DNA of 64,000 bases from Saprospiraceae bacterium (GTDB taxonomy: Bacteria > Bacteroidota > Bacteroidia > Chitinophagales > Saprospiraceae), in NCBI GenBank assembly GCA_028280415.1, contig JANQLV010000027.1, positions 62,001-126,000 of the forward strand. The letters are read 5' to 3'. The notes under the pieces are model-generated. The model was not told the DNA's origin. It did no database searches and was given only the letters and a program-made list of their open reading frames with translations. Positions 33,542 through 43,097 of the stretch are shown one piece after another. Within the stretch, counting starts at the first letter, position 1; the number at the start of each line of letters is the position of its first letter. The position numbers were made by a program, and so were the translations under genes.

Positions 33542-34040
33542 AAGATTCTGAGTTTAACAACTTGGCCCGGATCGCTTTTCGGGCTCTGAATAAATTTATC
33601 TTTACTTGATCTAATGTCAGGTTGAGTATTTCGGCAATCTCTTTATACGTCATCCCTTCGATATCTCTCAATTGCATCACCATTCTCTGCTTTTCCGGAA
33701 GCATATCCATCATTTGAGCAATCCGGCTCATCATATCATTAGTCACTGCCACTTGATAAGGCGAGGCATTTTGGCTAACCATATCGAAACCTTCCTGAAT
33801 ACTATCTACTCTCCGGTGTTTGGAGCGCAGTTTATCAATTGAAAGATTTTTGGTCAATGTCATGCACCAGGCTTCTACATTTTTGTAAGAACCGAGCTCG
33901 CTGCGTTTATTCCAGACTTTTATAAAAACTTCTTGTACCACATCTTCGGCTTCTGCTACATTACCGACGATCCGCAGGGAAAAGCGAAACAATTTATTTT
34001 TGATGGGCAACACTAATTTTTTATAATCTTCAAGTATCAT
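33531..34040 (-). CDS. ECF RNA polymerase sigma factor
   Basis: 169 residues with region 2 (FRFSLRIVGNVAEAEDVVQE, VFIKVWNK) and region 4 (LPEKQRMVMQLRDIEGMTYK, then helix-turn-helix AEILNLTLDQVKINLFRAR). It heads a five-gene operon with an anti-sigma factor and three DUF4252 proteins, an arrangement repeated across Bacteroidota genomes. By analogy it should switch on its own operon when the anti-sigma factor is inactivated. It differs clearly from the sigma factor at 18897, so the window holds two independent ECF circuits. Confidence 0.93.
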   Translation of the reverse strand: MILEDYKKLVLPIKNKLFRFSLRIVGNVAEAEDVVQEVFIKVWNKRSELGSYKNVEAWCMTLTKNLSIDKLRSKHRRVDSIQEGFDMVSQNASPYQVAVTNDMMSRIAQMMDMLPEKQRMVMQLRDIEGMTYKEIAEILNLTLDQVKINLFRARKAIRAKLLNSESYGL

Positions 34041-34331
34041 TACACCAGGATGACGACGCGTATTTTTGATTTGTTACAGAATATTGAAATAAAATTTAGC
34101 TCGTTTTTCAAAGTTTTGTCAAAAAGAAGCACAAAACACTGACTATCAATAATTTAAACACAAATTATAAAAAAACTGATTGTTAAATTTCAAACTTTCT
34201 TAAGTATTTTTTACACAAAGCATTCATTTTAATACTTCTTGGCAGGCTTTTTTCGGCATCCTTTGCTGCAACGCGCTAGTCGATATTTTACAATATTATT
34301 GCTTAACTGGCTTTTGCCAAAAAATGTTGAT

Positions 34332-34496
34332 ATGCCTACTAGTAAGAACAATTACAATAATGGAATTACTTCTAATTCTTTTCTTGAAACGCTCATGCCC
34401 CAGATCAAAATCAGCCAAAAACGTTTTCTACTCGATGGAATAGACCCTACCCCCATCCATTCCCAAATGGAAAAACAGATTAAGATCGTTTCCTGA
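34332..34496 (+). CDS. Doubtful small protein of 54 residues
   Basis: An ATG-led frame (MPTSKNNYNNGITSNSFLET) encoding a hydrophilic peptide with no signal or membrane segment, ending about 100 bp before the permease gene. The composition is protein-like, but there is no homologue that I recognise and no promoter-specific evidence. It may be chance. Confidence 0.22.
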   Translation: MPTSKNNYNNGITSNSFLETLMPQIKISQKRFLLDGIDPTPIHSQMEKQIKIVS

Positions 34497-34557
34497 TTCA
34501 CCTTTTAAATATCGTATATCGAACAAGGTATCGAATTACGAATAAAATCCTTTTTGC

Positions 34558-34565
34558 TATTTTTG
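34558..34565 (+). promoter_or_regulatory. Bacteroidota -7 promoter element for the LptF/LptG-type permease
   Basis: TATTTTTG fits TAnnTTTG and lies 29 bp before the GTG start at 34595. No convincing -33 element. Confidence 0.38.
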
Positions 34566-34594
34566 CGTTCTAGAGATAACCAGATGCAATCGTA

Positions 34595-36214
34595 GTGAAA
34601 AAACTCGACAAATTATTAATCAGGAGTTTCATCCCTCCATTTATTGTGACCTTTTTTATTGCCTTATTTGTGTTAATAATGCAATTTCTTTGGACCTATA
34701 TCGATGATATTATCGGTAAAGGAGCTGGCTTTTTGATAATTATAGAGTTGTTATCCTACTTATCCCTGTCTTTGGTTCCTACTGCTCTACCCATCGCTAT
34801 TTTGATTTCCTCGGTCATGGTCATGGGTAATCTCGCCGAGCGCTACGAATTAGCCAGTATGAAGTCGGCAGGTATTCCTTTATTGCGGATCATGCGACCA
34901 CTGATGTTCGTCACTTTCGGGATTACTATCTTTTCCTTTTTTTGTTCCAATTATATTATCCCCCTTGCCAATCTGCAATTCAAATCGCGCTTATACGATA
35001 TCCGGAAACAAAAGCCCACACTCAATCTGGAAGCCGGGGTATTCAATGATGATTTTAAGGGTTTTATGATACATATCGGTAAAAAAGATAAGAACAACCG
35101 GGATATTGAAGATATTATTATCTACGATCATACCTCACACGGAAAAGAACCTATGCAGATCGTAGCCCGCAAAGGTGAAATGTTTAATACCGCCGATGGG
35201 AATTATTTTGTCATGAAGCTTTATGACGGGACACAATACCAGGAAACCAAGCAGACGGTTAAAGGTAATTCGAAAACATACCCTTTCGCCCGAACCTCTT
35301 TTAAGGAATGGAATAAAGTTTTTGATTTAAGTGAATTTAGTATTGACCGGACGGATACCGAACTTTTTGACTCGCATTATACTATGCTCAGTGTCGCTCA
35401 ATTGAGAGTAAAGGCCGATTCACTGGAAAACAAAATTTACAAACGACTCAAAAAACTGGATGATCAAACCAATCAATATATCAGTTTATTCAGAAACGAT
35501 TCTTTAATCAATGCCCAGAAAAAAAATCCTGAATTTCCTTCAACTTCTAAAGATACTGCCCGCAAGCGTATCAATATTTCCAAGGATAGTATCCTGAATA
35601 ATCCGGATTTGGTCCGGAAAAAAATACAAAAAGCCAATGAGCAAAAGCCGAATAAAAAACGCAAAAAGCCATCGGGTGGGAAAAAGCCTGTCCCTCAAAA
35701 AATTGAAAAACCCCTTAGTGAATATAAAAGTATTATAGAAATCTTTCCGGATGGTAAGGTCAAGCGCAACCTGATTACCAAGGCCGAATCCTATGCCCGC
35801 AATATCCATAGTCAGTCAAAGTCTTCGGTACGCTCCGTCGATAAATACCGGGAAGGTTTGGTAAAACACATTTACGAATTAAATATTAAATTCAGTTTGG
35901 CACTGGTCTGTTTTATCTTTTTATTTATCGGGGCTCCAATGGGCGCAATCGTTCGAAAAGGAGGTTTTGGATATCCGATTCTGATTGCCATTTTCTTCTT
36001 CATGGTTTATATTGTTCTGAATGTTTTTTGTAAAAAACTGGCTGAAAGCTTTGTATTGCCCGCAGAATATGCAGCCTGGGTTCCTTGTATGATCCTATTT
36101 CCAATAGGCTTGCTCCTTACTTTCAAAGCCATGAATGATTCAAAATTGCTCGATGTAGATAAATACACCATAATTATCCGAAGAACACTTGCCGGGAGAA
36201 AAGATGTAGGCTAA
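34595..36214 (+). CDS. LptF/LptG-family permease of the lipopolysaccharide export system
   Basis: 539 residues of the YjgP/YjgQ family (PF03739), the inner-membrane permease of the LptBFG complex that extracts lipopolysaccharide towards the outer membrane. Three N-terminal helices (SFIPPFIVTFFIALFVLIMQ and following), a large periplasmic domain, and three C-terminal helices (FSLALVCFIFLFIGAPMGAI) are seen. The periplasmic part is longer than in E. coli LptF/LptG (about 360 residues) and includes a very basic, Pro- and Lys-rich stretch around residues 345-370 (KKRKKPSGGKKPVPQK). The start is GTG; no nearer ATG fits. Whether it is F or G cannot be told. A heptamer array begins at the base after the stop. 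Confidence 0.87.
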   Translation: MKKLDKLLIRSFIPPFIVTFFIALFVLIMQFLWTYIDDIIGKGAGFLIIIELLSYLSLSLVPTALPIAILISSVMVMGNLAERYELASMKSAGIPLLRIMRPLMFVTFGITIFSFFCSNYIIPLANLQFKSRLYDIRKQKPTLNLEAGVFNDDFKGFMIHIGKKDKNNRDIEDIIIYDHTSHGKEPMQIVARKGEMFNTADGNYFVMKLYDGTQYQETKQTVKGNSKTYPFARTSFKEWNKVFDLSEFSIDRTDTELFDSHYTMLSVAQLRVKADSLENKIYKRLKKLDDQTNQYISLFRNDSLINAQKKNPEFPSTSKDTARKRINISKDSILNNPDLVRKKIQKANEQKPNKKRKKPSGGKKPVPQKIEKPLSEYKSIIEIFPDGKVKRNLITKAESYARNIHSQSKSSVRSVDKYREGLVKHIYELNIKFSLALVCFIFLFIGAPMGAIVRKGGFGYPILIAIFFFMVYIVLNVFCKKLAESFVLPAEYAAWVPCMILFPIGLLLTFKAMNDSKLLDVDKYTIIIRRTLAGRKDVG

Positions 36215-36321
36215 TTCGAGGTTCGTTTTTCGAGGTTCGTTTTTCGAGGTTCGTTTTTCGAGGTTCGTTTTTCGAGGTTTGAGGTTTGAGGTTTGAGGTT
36301 TGAGGTTTGAGGTTTGTTTTC
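36215..36321 (+). repeat. Heptamer-based tandem array (TTCGAGG/TTTGAGG)
   Basis: Four perfect copies of the 14-mer TTCGAGGTTCGTTT (36215-36270), one TTCGAGG, then five copies of TTTGAGG (36278-36312) and a degenerate end. It starts at the base right after the permease stop codon. The unit family and orientation match the array at 8540-8635. Two unit types and a dimeric higher-order unit show local expansion by slippage or unequal crossing over. Confidence 0.95.
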
Positions 36322-36361
36322 GAAAATAGCATATTCAGCAATGAAATTTCAAAACAAATAA

Positions 36362-36369
36362 TAACTTTG
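36362..36369 (+). promoter_or_regulatory. Bacteroidota -7 promoter element for the PAP2 phosphatase gene
   Basis: TAACTTTG fits TAnnTTTG, 40 bp before the start codon at 36409, and lies beyond the tandem array, so the gene probably has its own promoter. Confidence 0.45.
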
Positions 36370-36408
36370 CCTGCCGAACTTCGTAAACACGATCATACCT
36401 AATTATTT

Positions 36409-37074
36409 ATGATTCGAATCATCAAGTCCAATCCCTTGTTCTTCACGGCCATGTCCATTTTTATTATAAGCGGAGGGGTTTTATTATTGAATATTGAACA
36501 GGGAGATGCCATCTTGTTTTTCAGTGAGCATCGTTCTGCTTTTGGAGATCCATTTTTTAGATATTTTACCAAACTCGGAGAAGAGCCGGTTTACATATTT
36601 TTTGTTTTACTCTTTTTATTGATTCGTTTTCGATACGCCATTTTGGTTCCTATAACCGGAATCCTTGCATTGGGTTTTAGTTATATTTTAAAGTTGATAT
36701 TTTCGCATGATCGCCCTTTTCTTTTTTTTACTAAAAATGGCACTTTTGATCAAATCAATCTGGTAGAAGGTATAGACTTATATAAAGGCGCTACCAGTTT
36801 CCCATCAGGACATACCATGTCCGCTTTTGCAGTTTTTGCTTTGGTGGCCTTTTTATTTCATAAAAAAAAATATCTGGGTCTTTTGATGTTTATCTTTGCT
36901 TTACTGGTTGGAATTTCCAGAATGTATTTGGTTCAGCATTTTTTAAAAGACGTTTACCTGGGAGGAATTTTAGGCGTTTTGGTAGCCATGTTGATATACT
37001 GGATACATATGCGCTATCCGATCAATGAAAACAAATGGATTGATCGATCCTTAAAGAAGCGGAAAAATGCTTAA
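36409..37074 (+). CDS. PAP2-family membrane phosphatase
   Basis: 221 residues with about six hydrophobic helices. All three signature motifs are present: KLIFSHDRP (KxxxxxxRP), FPSGHTMSAF (PSGH) and SRMYLVQHFLKD (SRxxxxxHxxxD, with the catalytic His). The family removes phosphate from undecaprenyl pyrophosphate, phosphatidic acid, PGP or lipid A. The active site faces the periplasm. Substrate is not determined; its place beside an lipopolysaccharide-export permease is suggestive only. Confidence 0.88.
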   Translation: MIRIIKSNPLFFTAMSIFIISGGVLLLNIEQGDAILFFSEHRSAFGDPFFRYFTKLGEEPVYIFFVLLFLLIRFRYAILVPITGILALGFSYILKLIFSHDRPFLFFTKNGTFDQINLVEGIDLYKGATSFPSGHTMSAFAVFALVAFLFHKKKYLGLLMFIFALLVGISRMYLVQHFLKDVYLGGILGVLVAMLIYWIHMRYPINENKWIDRSLKKRKNA

Positions 37075-37166
37075 TAATGATTGACAATGATTAACTTATT
37101 CCTGTTTTCCCTTCATCAACTTTCATTGAATTCCTGGATTTGGATTAAAATATTGTAATTTTTCTT

Positions 37167-37174
37167 TATTTTTG
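37167..37174 (+). promoter_or_regulatory. Possible -7 promoter element in front of the CUB/Ig-like gene
   Basis: TATTTTTG fits TAnnTTTG, about 160 bp before the start codon at 37334, which would give a long 5' leader that includes the hairpin at 37224-37271. Confidence 0.35.
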
Positions 37175-37223
37175 AAAGATATCTGATAGCTGTTGAATTT
37201 TACTACAGATTTGCGATTCACCC

Positions 37224-37271
37224 CCCACGTAATGTTATTCACTAAGAATGCAATGCTGTGGGCTTTTTTTT
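37224..37271 (+). terminator. Terminator-like hairpin in the leader of the CUB/Ig-like gene
   Basis: CCCAC / GTGGG stem enclosing a smaller ATTC / GAAT stem, followed by a run of eight T. It lies about 150 bp past the PAP2 gene and only 62 bp before the next start codon. It may end a read-through transcript or act as an attenuator. Confidence 0.42.
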
Positions 37272-37333
37272 ATAGCATTATTGTAAAGCGGTTGAAAATA
37301 AAACTATTGAAGCATTCTAATAAACTATAGCAA

Positions 37334-40300
37334 ATGAAAAAAATTTTACTCCTATTTTCTTATTGTATTTCTTCTTTAGCTCTTTTTGCACAACCGGTTA
37401 ATGATGATTGTAGTGGTTTAATTGATCTTGGAGTTGCTCCAATTTGCCCTTCTTCGGGCATTTATACGAATGTCGATGCTACAGCTAGTGATATTGGTAA
37501 TGATAATATTCCAATATGTTTTAATGGCGGTAATGTTGATCGGGATGTTTGGTTTCAATTTACGACGGATGCGACGATTACCGATTATAATATTACGGTT
37601 ACCGGAGTTAGCGACGGGATGGGTTCCGATCCTATTACTAATCCGCAAATTGAGGTGTACCGGGGTGATCTCTGTGGTTTTGATGAGCTGGCTGCTTTGG
37701 TAGTCTGTGCTTCTGCTAATAATGGCGACAATTTTGTGACGACTACAGTACTCGACCTTGATCCTAATACGGTTTACTATATCCGTGTAAACGACTATAC
37801 CGCCAGTGCTACGCCTAATTCCGGAAGTTTCGAATTCTGTATCACAGAATTTATTCCGGATGTCAACATCTGCGATGGTCCGGGAAGTACAGCCTGCTCC
37901 GGAACCCTATTCGATTGCGGGGGCCCGGATATGGACTATGGAACCAATGAAAACTTTGTGTATACCGTTTGTCCAAATGAATTTCACGAATGTATACTCA
38001 TTGATATTATTGATTTTAACATTGAAAATAATTTTGATTTTTTAAATATTTATGCCGGAGAGGATATCAATGCTCCTCTTCTCGCTACTTTGACGGGTAC
38101 CAGTAGTGGTAATGATTTTCAAATCCAGGTATCTACCAACTGCGTAACGTTTCAGTTTACTTCGGATGGATCAGCTAATCAACCAGGTTTTGAGTTAGAC
38201 TGGCTTTGTGTCTCTTTTCCATGTGATGGTTCAAATGAGGATAATCCCGAGGTGATTGGAAGTTTACCATTTATAGATACGGAAAGCAGTTGTGGTGAAG
38301 GTTCCAGTATTGGTGACAGTCCTTGTCCGGATGATGATTTTCTCAATGGCCCCGATTATTTTTATATCTACGATTCTCCGGGAGGACTTTGTGCAGCTAT
38401 CGAAATTAGCAATGCCGAACCAGGAACCGGGGTACTGGTACTTGACGGTCCGCCAAGTGATCCTGCTACGAATTGTGTGGCGCAAGGACAAGGTGGTGTG
38501 ATTGCCAGTGCTAATTTTGAAACACCCGGTATTTATTACATTATTGTAGCCAATGGCAGTGGTTGTACGGATTTTGATATCAATATAACCGAAGCAGACT
38601 GTAACCTCTCCCCTGCCTTGGTAGATGCACTTTGTAATCCTTTAAACGGTTGTCAGGAATTCGATCCTGACGGGATGTCCGTACCTTCGGTTTTCAACCT
38701 CGATATCGGCTTTGAAGATGTTCCAATTACCCAGGGATTAAACAATGGTTGTTATCTCGGAACCGGAGCGGGCAATTTCTACTGGTTTACCATCCAGTCT
38801 CAGGCGGATGGCCCTTTTGGTTTTATTGTAGATGGTGAAAATTTTGCTTCGGATATTGATTTAAGTGTCTGGGGTCCTTTTACCGAAGAGGAAGTTTGTG
38901 ATACGCCTGCTGATGTAATCGATTTTATTACCAATAATCAGCCAATTCGCAGCTCCTGGTCGGGAGGTGCCGGTCCTACAGGTCTTGTTGATATTCATCC
39001 TATAGATGGAACCCCTGTAACGGATCCTTTTGATTGTGGTTCTCCGGATACCCCCGGAGCAGGCGGTGATGATTTTGTTTCTACAATTCCTACTTTGCAA
39101 GATGAAGTCTATGTCATTTTGATCAATGACTGGGGAGGACAAATCACTGACGGCGTCGTGCAAGTAGACTGGTCCCCTTCTAATTCCGACGTATTAGAGG
39201 CTGCTCCGATTGAAGTCATGGGAAGCGATACCACCATCTGTATCGGAGAATCCGCAATGCTGGAAGTAAATGCAGGTATCAATAATATTCAGTGGTTAGG
39301 TGATGTATCCAGCCTGAGCTGTACGGATTGCCCGAATCCAATTGCCAGCCCAACCGTTACTACAATATATCAAGTCGCTGTAAATGGCGTTTGTATTTCC
39401 GATACCATAGATGTTAAAGTATCGGTTTTTGATGTTCAGGCCGGCCCTGATTTTACGGTTTGCCTGGGAGAAGATGTGCAATTTATGGCAGGTACCGAAT
39501 TTGATAATGCAACTTACGAATGGACCGGGCCGAATTTAGGAGATTTGAGTTGTACGGATTGTCCTGATCCCGTTTTGACCACCTCCTCTCCGGGAACATT
39601 TACCTATAACGTGACGCTGGACGGGCCCAATTGTCTGCTCATGGATGAAGTCACGGTAACCGTACTTGCTGATCCTGCCCCTATGTTTGAGGTAGTAGCA
39701 GATACTGTTTTATTATGTATCGGAGAATCCACCGACCTTGGACTAGCTACGAACCCGATTATATATTCATATACCTGGACTTCCGAGCCGGCCGGATTCA
39801 GCTCCACTGATCCGAATCCCAATATCACGCCTACTGAATCGGCTACTTACTATGTTAGTGTTTCATCGACTTTGTGTCCGGTTACTTCCTTCGATAGTGT
39901 CTATGTGGATGTTGCCCAATTGCCTATTGTTGATTTGACTGCTGATACTACCGTTTGCCAGGGACAGTCGGTGACCTTGGGAAATACTACACCGGAAGCA
40001 GGAGTAAATTATCAATGGACTCCGGATACCGGACTTGATTTTGATGACGTAGCTAATCCGGTAGCTACTATTCAGAGTACGGAAACCTATACCCTGACCG
40101 CTACCCGTGGCGGATGTGAAACTATTGAAAGCGTAACGGTAACTTCAACGGTCATTTCAGTCACTATTAATAACCCGGATTCCTTATTAATTTGTCGCGG
40201 AGAAGAAGTCAATCTAAGTGCAGTAGCTACACCTCCCGGGACTACCATAAGCTGGTCTCCGGATAATGGTTCCATTACTCCAACTACCGGAACGAATGTG

Positions 40301-41875
40301 GTTGCCAGCCCGGAAATATTTACCACTTATTTTGCCACAGTGGAGGTTCCGGGATGTATTGTAATGGATTCTGTTTTCATCGATGTGGATTCTATCCCTT
40401 CGGATATGAGCATCATACCTTCGGATACTACCGTATGTATGGGGGCCATCGTCATTTTACAATCTCCGATTTATGAGCAATCTGATTTTCCGGATATTCA
40501 GCATCAATGGCAACCTACCGGCGGTTTACAATCTCCGGATACTCTATACAATGTTGTCTTACAAGCAGATGAGACGACTACCTTTTTCCGTACGACAACA
40601 AATGGTATTTGTACACAAGTGGATTCTGCCCTTGTAACGGTAGAACCAACGGCAATCATTACCGTCGTACCGAGCGATACGGTGGTTTGTATTGGGGAAT
40701 CCGTCCAGTTTATGGCAAGTAGTGATGGTATTGATGATTTTGAATGGACACCGGATGACGGCAGTTTGTCCTGTACAGATTGTCCCGATCCGATTGCTAC
40801 ACTTCCCGATCCGGGAACTTATACTTTTGAAGTATCCGGTGAATTTTTGGGATGTCCTTCTTCTACCAATGCCAGTATCACCGTTATAGCAAGTCCGGTA
40901 TCGAATATTGCTGATGATACTAATATTTGTATCGGTGAATCGGTTACTTTAAATTTCTCAACCGATCCGCTTGCTACCTATGTGTGGACAGCTGACCCGG
41001 CAGATTCCAGCCTGGATCCAAATGATCCCGAGCCGGTAGTTACACCAAGCGTAACTACCACTTATAATGTGACGATTGATAATGGTGTTTGTGATCCGGT
41101 TCAGGAACAAGTAATCGTACAGGTGTCTAATCCTAATCCGATTATTACAGTTAGTCCGGATGTTACGATTTGTGGCGGAGAGATCGTAAACCTCGAAGCT
41201 ATGAGTTCGGATGATGCGGGCACGTTTAGCTGGAGTACCGGGGAGGAAGGAACTTCTATCAGCGATATGCCCGAGTTTACTACAACTTACACCGTAACTT
41301 ACACTTATCCCTGTGGTGAGCCTATCGTTAATACGATTACAGTTACTGTACTAGAAGGGCTTGATATAGATATTGAACCTAGCTCGGCTGATACAAGCTT
41401 TGCAGAAGGAGCTACTATCGATTTATCGGCCATTACCTTTCCCGAATCACCGGGCGCAAGCTATGAATGGAGTACCGGGCAGATGGGACAAATTATCAGC
41501 ACACAAATTATTGAACAGGAATCGGCAACTTATATTGTGACCGTGACGACGACAGATGGTTGTGAATTTATTGATTCTGTGACCTACAATATCATACCGG
41601 CAATGTTTGATTTTCCCAATGCTTTCTCTCCAAATGGTGATAATGTATCCGATTATTTCAATCTGGTGTTTGATGGAAATATAGAAGTTACAGAATTCAA
41701 GATTTTCAGTCGCTGGGGAGAAATTGTTTATAATAATGAAAATCCAACCCAGGGATGGGATGGTAGAAAGGATGATAAAGATATGCCTTCCGATGTTTAT
41801 CTTTATTTTGCAGTCGTTAAACGTCCTTCTGGTGAAGAATTCGTTTTAAAAGGCGATGTGACGCTGATTAGATAA
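37334..41875 (+). CDS. CUB/Ig-like giant secreted protein with T9SS type B sorting domain
   Basis: 1,513 residues. After a signal peptide (MKKILLLFSYCISSLALFAQ) come a pre-peptidase-type domain (about 22-180), a CUB-like domain (about 185-295; FDFLNIYAGED and VTFQFTSDGS), and another pre-peptidase-like region. From about residue 620 follow about ten Ig-like/PKD-like units, each with a TVC.G.S..L start and Y.W core. Three carry the motif SCTDCP followed by N/D-P, which is common in such Bacteroidota proteins. The C-terminal 90 residues, from FPNAFSPNGD to LKGDVTLIR, are the type B T9SS sorting domain, close to that of the protein at the left edge of the window. Secreted or surface-bound; binding role inferred. 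Confidence 0.9.
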   Translation: MKKILLLFSYCISSLALFAQPVNDDCSGLIDLGVAPICPSSGIYTNVDATASDIGNDNIPICFNGGNVDRDVWFQFTTDATITDYNITVTGVSDGMGSDPITNPQIEVYRGDLCGFDELAALVVCASANNGDNFVTTTVLDLDPNTVYYIRVNDYTASATPNSGSFEFCITEFIPDVNICDGPGSTACSGTLFDCGGPDMDYGTNENFVYTVCPNEFHECILIDIIDFNIENNFDFLNIYAGEDINAPLLATLTGTSSGNDFQIQVSTNCVTFQFTSDGSANQPGFELDWLCVSFPCDGSNEDNPEVIGSLPFIDTESSCGEGSSIGDSPCPDDDFLNGPDYFYIYDSPGGLCAAIEISNAEPGTGVLVLDGPPSDPATNCVAQGQGGVIASANFETPGIYYIIVANGSGCTDFDINITEADCNLSPALVDALCNPLNGCQEFDPDGMSVPSVFNLDIGFEDVPITQGLNNGCYLGTGAGNFYWFTIQSQADGPFGFIVDGENFASDIDLSVWGPFTEEEVCDTPADVIDFITNNQPIRSSWSGGAGPTGLVDIHPIDGTPVTDPFDCGSPDTPGAGGDDFVSTIPTLQDEVYVILINDWGGQITDGVVQVDWSPSNSDVLEAAPIEVMGSDTTICIGESAMLEVNAGINNIQWLGDVSSLSCTDCPNPIASPTVTTIYQVAVNGVCISDTIDVKVSVFDVQAGPDFTVCLGEDVQFMAGTEFDNATYEWTGPNLGDLSCTDCPDPVLTTSSPGTFTYNVTLDGPNCLLMDEVTVTVLADPAPMFEVVADTVLLCIGESTDLGLATNPIIYSYTWTSEPAGFSSTDPNPNITPTESATYYVSVSSTLCPVTSFDSVYVDVAQLPIVDLTADTTVCQGQSVTLGNTTPEAGVNYQWTPDTGLDFDDVANPVATIQSTETYTLTATRGGCETIESVTVTSTVISVTINNPDSLLICRGEEVNLSAVATPPGTTISWSPDNGSITPTTGTNVVASPEIFTTYFATVEVPGCIVMDSVFIDVDSIPSDMSIIPSDTTVCMGAIVILQSPIYEQSDFPDIQHQWQPTGGLQSPDTLYNVVLQADETTTFFRTTTNGICTQVDSALVTVEPTAIITVVPSDTVVCIGESVQFMASSDGIDDFEWTPDDGSLSCTDCPDPIATLPDPGTYTFEVSGEFLGCPSSTNASITVIASPVSNIADDTNICIGESVTLNFSTDPLATYVWTADPADSSLDPNDPEPVVTPSVTTTYNVTIDNGVCDPVQEQVIVQVSNPNPIITVSPDVTICGGEIVNLEAMSSDDAGTFSWSTGEEGTSISDMPEFTTTYTVTYTYPCGEPIVNTITVTVLEGLDIDIEPSSADTSFAEGATIDLSAITFPESPGASYEWSTGQMGQIISTQIIEQESATYIVTVTTTDGCEFIDSVTYNIIPAMFDFPNAFSPNGDNVSDYFNLVFDGNIEVTEFKIFSRWGEIVYNNENPTQGWDGRKDDKDMPSDVYLYFAVVKRPSGEEFVLKGDVTLIR

Positions 41876-41890
41876 ACAATCAATTACCGC

Positions 41891-41940
41891 CCTGCTATCT
41901 CTCTATTTTCTTATTTTAAGCAGAATAGAGAGATAGCGGG
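41891..41940 (+). terminator. Long hairpin after the CUB/Ig-like gene
   Basis: 17-bp stem (CCTGCTATCTCTCTATT with AATAGAGAGATAGCGGG, one G-T pair) and a 16-nt loop, 15 bp after the stop codon. No T-run follows, so it may stabilise the 3' end rather than terminate. Confidence 0.5.
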
Positions 41941-42017
41941 TAATAGCATAGTCCTTTCAAAATAACAGTCCTAAGACACACAATCCTCTATTATTAGGAA
42001 TTGTTAATTAATCAATC

Positions 42018-43097
42018 ATGAATTTGAATATTTTACAAAGGCTTTCGGGCTTTTTGCTATTGAGCCTGTTTTTGTTTTCGGCCTGTCCGGAAGACGATGG
42101 GAGCATGGAGGAAATCCCCCCGGAGATTACGGTTTTCAATAATGAAGGATTTTATATAGTGAATGAAGGTGCTGATGGTGTCGGGACAGGAAGTATCAGT
42201 TATTATCACAGAGATTACGAAACAATAGTCAATAATATTTTTCAGGAGGCGAATAATGGAAATAGCATTGGCCAGGGGCTCAAGCATTTGGGGATCATTA
42301 ATGAAAAAGCATATATTATAGCCTCTCAATCCAATAAAATTGTCGTTGCCAATCCTATGGATATGACTAAAATTGGTGAAATCAATGGTTTTCAAAATCC
42401 AACCTATATTCTTCAAACGAGTCCGGATAAAGCTTATGTTAGCCAATGGGGGGCTGATGGACAAAGTGGAAGTATAGAGATAGTTGATCTTAATACAAAT
42501 ACTATTACGGGCAGTATTCCGGTTAGGCCAGGTCCGCAAGAATTGAACCGTATCGGGAACAGTGTTTATGTGACCAATAGTGGCGGTCTTTTTGTAGACT
42601 CGATTATTACTAAAATCAATGCCATCAGCGATGAAGTTTTAAAAACAATTAAGGTTGGCCCTGCACCTACTTATATGGAGGTGGATCGAGACCTTAACCT
42701 TTGGGTGCTTACCAGGGGAGAGATTGTCAACCCGGGAAATCCCAGTGAAAATATTCGTGGAAGGCTGGTCAAGATTGAAAATGACGAAGTCACGCTATCT
42801 TTAAATGTAAGGCCCTCAGCTAATAGCCTTTGCATTAATCAAACCCGGGATATTCTTTATTTTGTACAAAACGGATGGGTTTATGAACACCCCATTGAAA
42901 GCACTTCAATTAGTCTGGTGCCTTATATTGAGCGCTCGTTTTATGGTTTAGATGTTGATCCGCAAACGAATTATCTCATTGGTCTGGATGCAAAGAATTT
43001 ATCCCAAAATGGTGATTTAATTATTTTTGATACTGAAAAAAATGCTGTAGATACCGCAGAGGCAGGTAGTGTACCAAGGATTTCTATTTTTAAGTAA
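42018..43097 (+). CDS. Beta-propeller lipoprotein (DUF5074/YncE-like)
   Basis: 359 residues. The signal ends in a lipobox-like LFSAC (Cys at about 23), so it is probably a membrane lipoprotein. The body has repeated propeller-type strands: KAYIIASQSNKIVVANPMDM, KAYVSQWGADGQSGSIEIVD, NSVYVTNSGGLFVDSIITKI and LNLWVLTRGE. This resembles the YncE/DUF5074 surface proteins of Bacteroidota, which in other genomes sit near TonB-dependent receptors; none is here. The 3' end overlaps the convergent xseB gene by 8 bp. Confidence 0.7.
   Translation: MNLNILQRLSGFLLLSLFLFSACPEDDGSMEEIPPEITVFNNEGFYIVNEGADGVGTGSISYYHRDYETIVNNIFQEANNGNSIGQGLKHLGIINEKAYIIASQSNKIVVANPMDMTKIGEINGFQNPTYILQTSPDKAYVSQWGADGQSGSIEIVDLNTNTITGSIPVRPGPQELNRIGNSVYVTNSGGLFVDSIITKINAISDEVLKTIKVGPAPTYMEVDRDLNLWVLTRGEIVNPGNPSENIRGRLVKIENDEVTLSLNVRPSANSLCINQTRDILYFVQNGWVYEHPIESTSISLVPYIERSFYGLDVDPQTNYLIGLDAKNLSQNGDLIIFDTEKNAVDTAEAGSVPRISIFK

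Larger units (their letters stand above)
34041..34594. other. Intergenic region between divergent sigma-factor and permease genes
   Basis: 554 bp, A+T-rich. It should contain the sigma-operon promoter on the minus strand (not identifiable) and a -7 element for the permease gene (34558-34565). One small open frame (34332-34496) is listed separately as doubtful. I see no repeats or strong hairpins. Confidence 0.5.
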
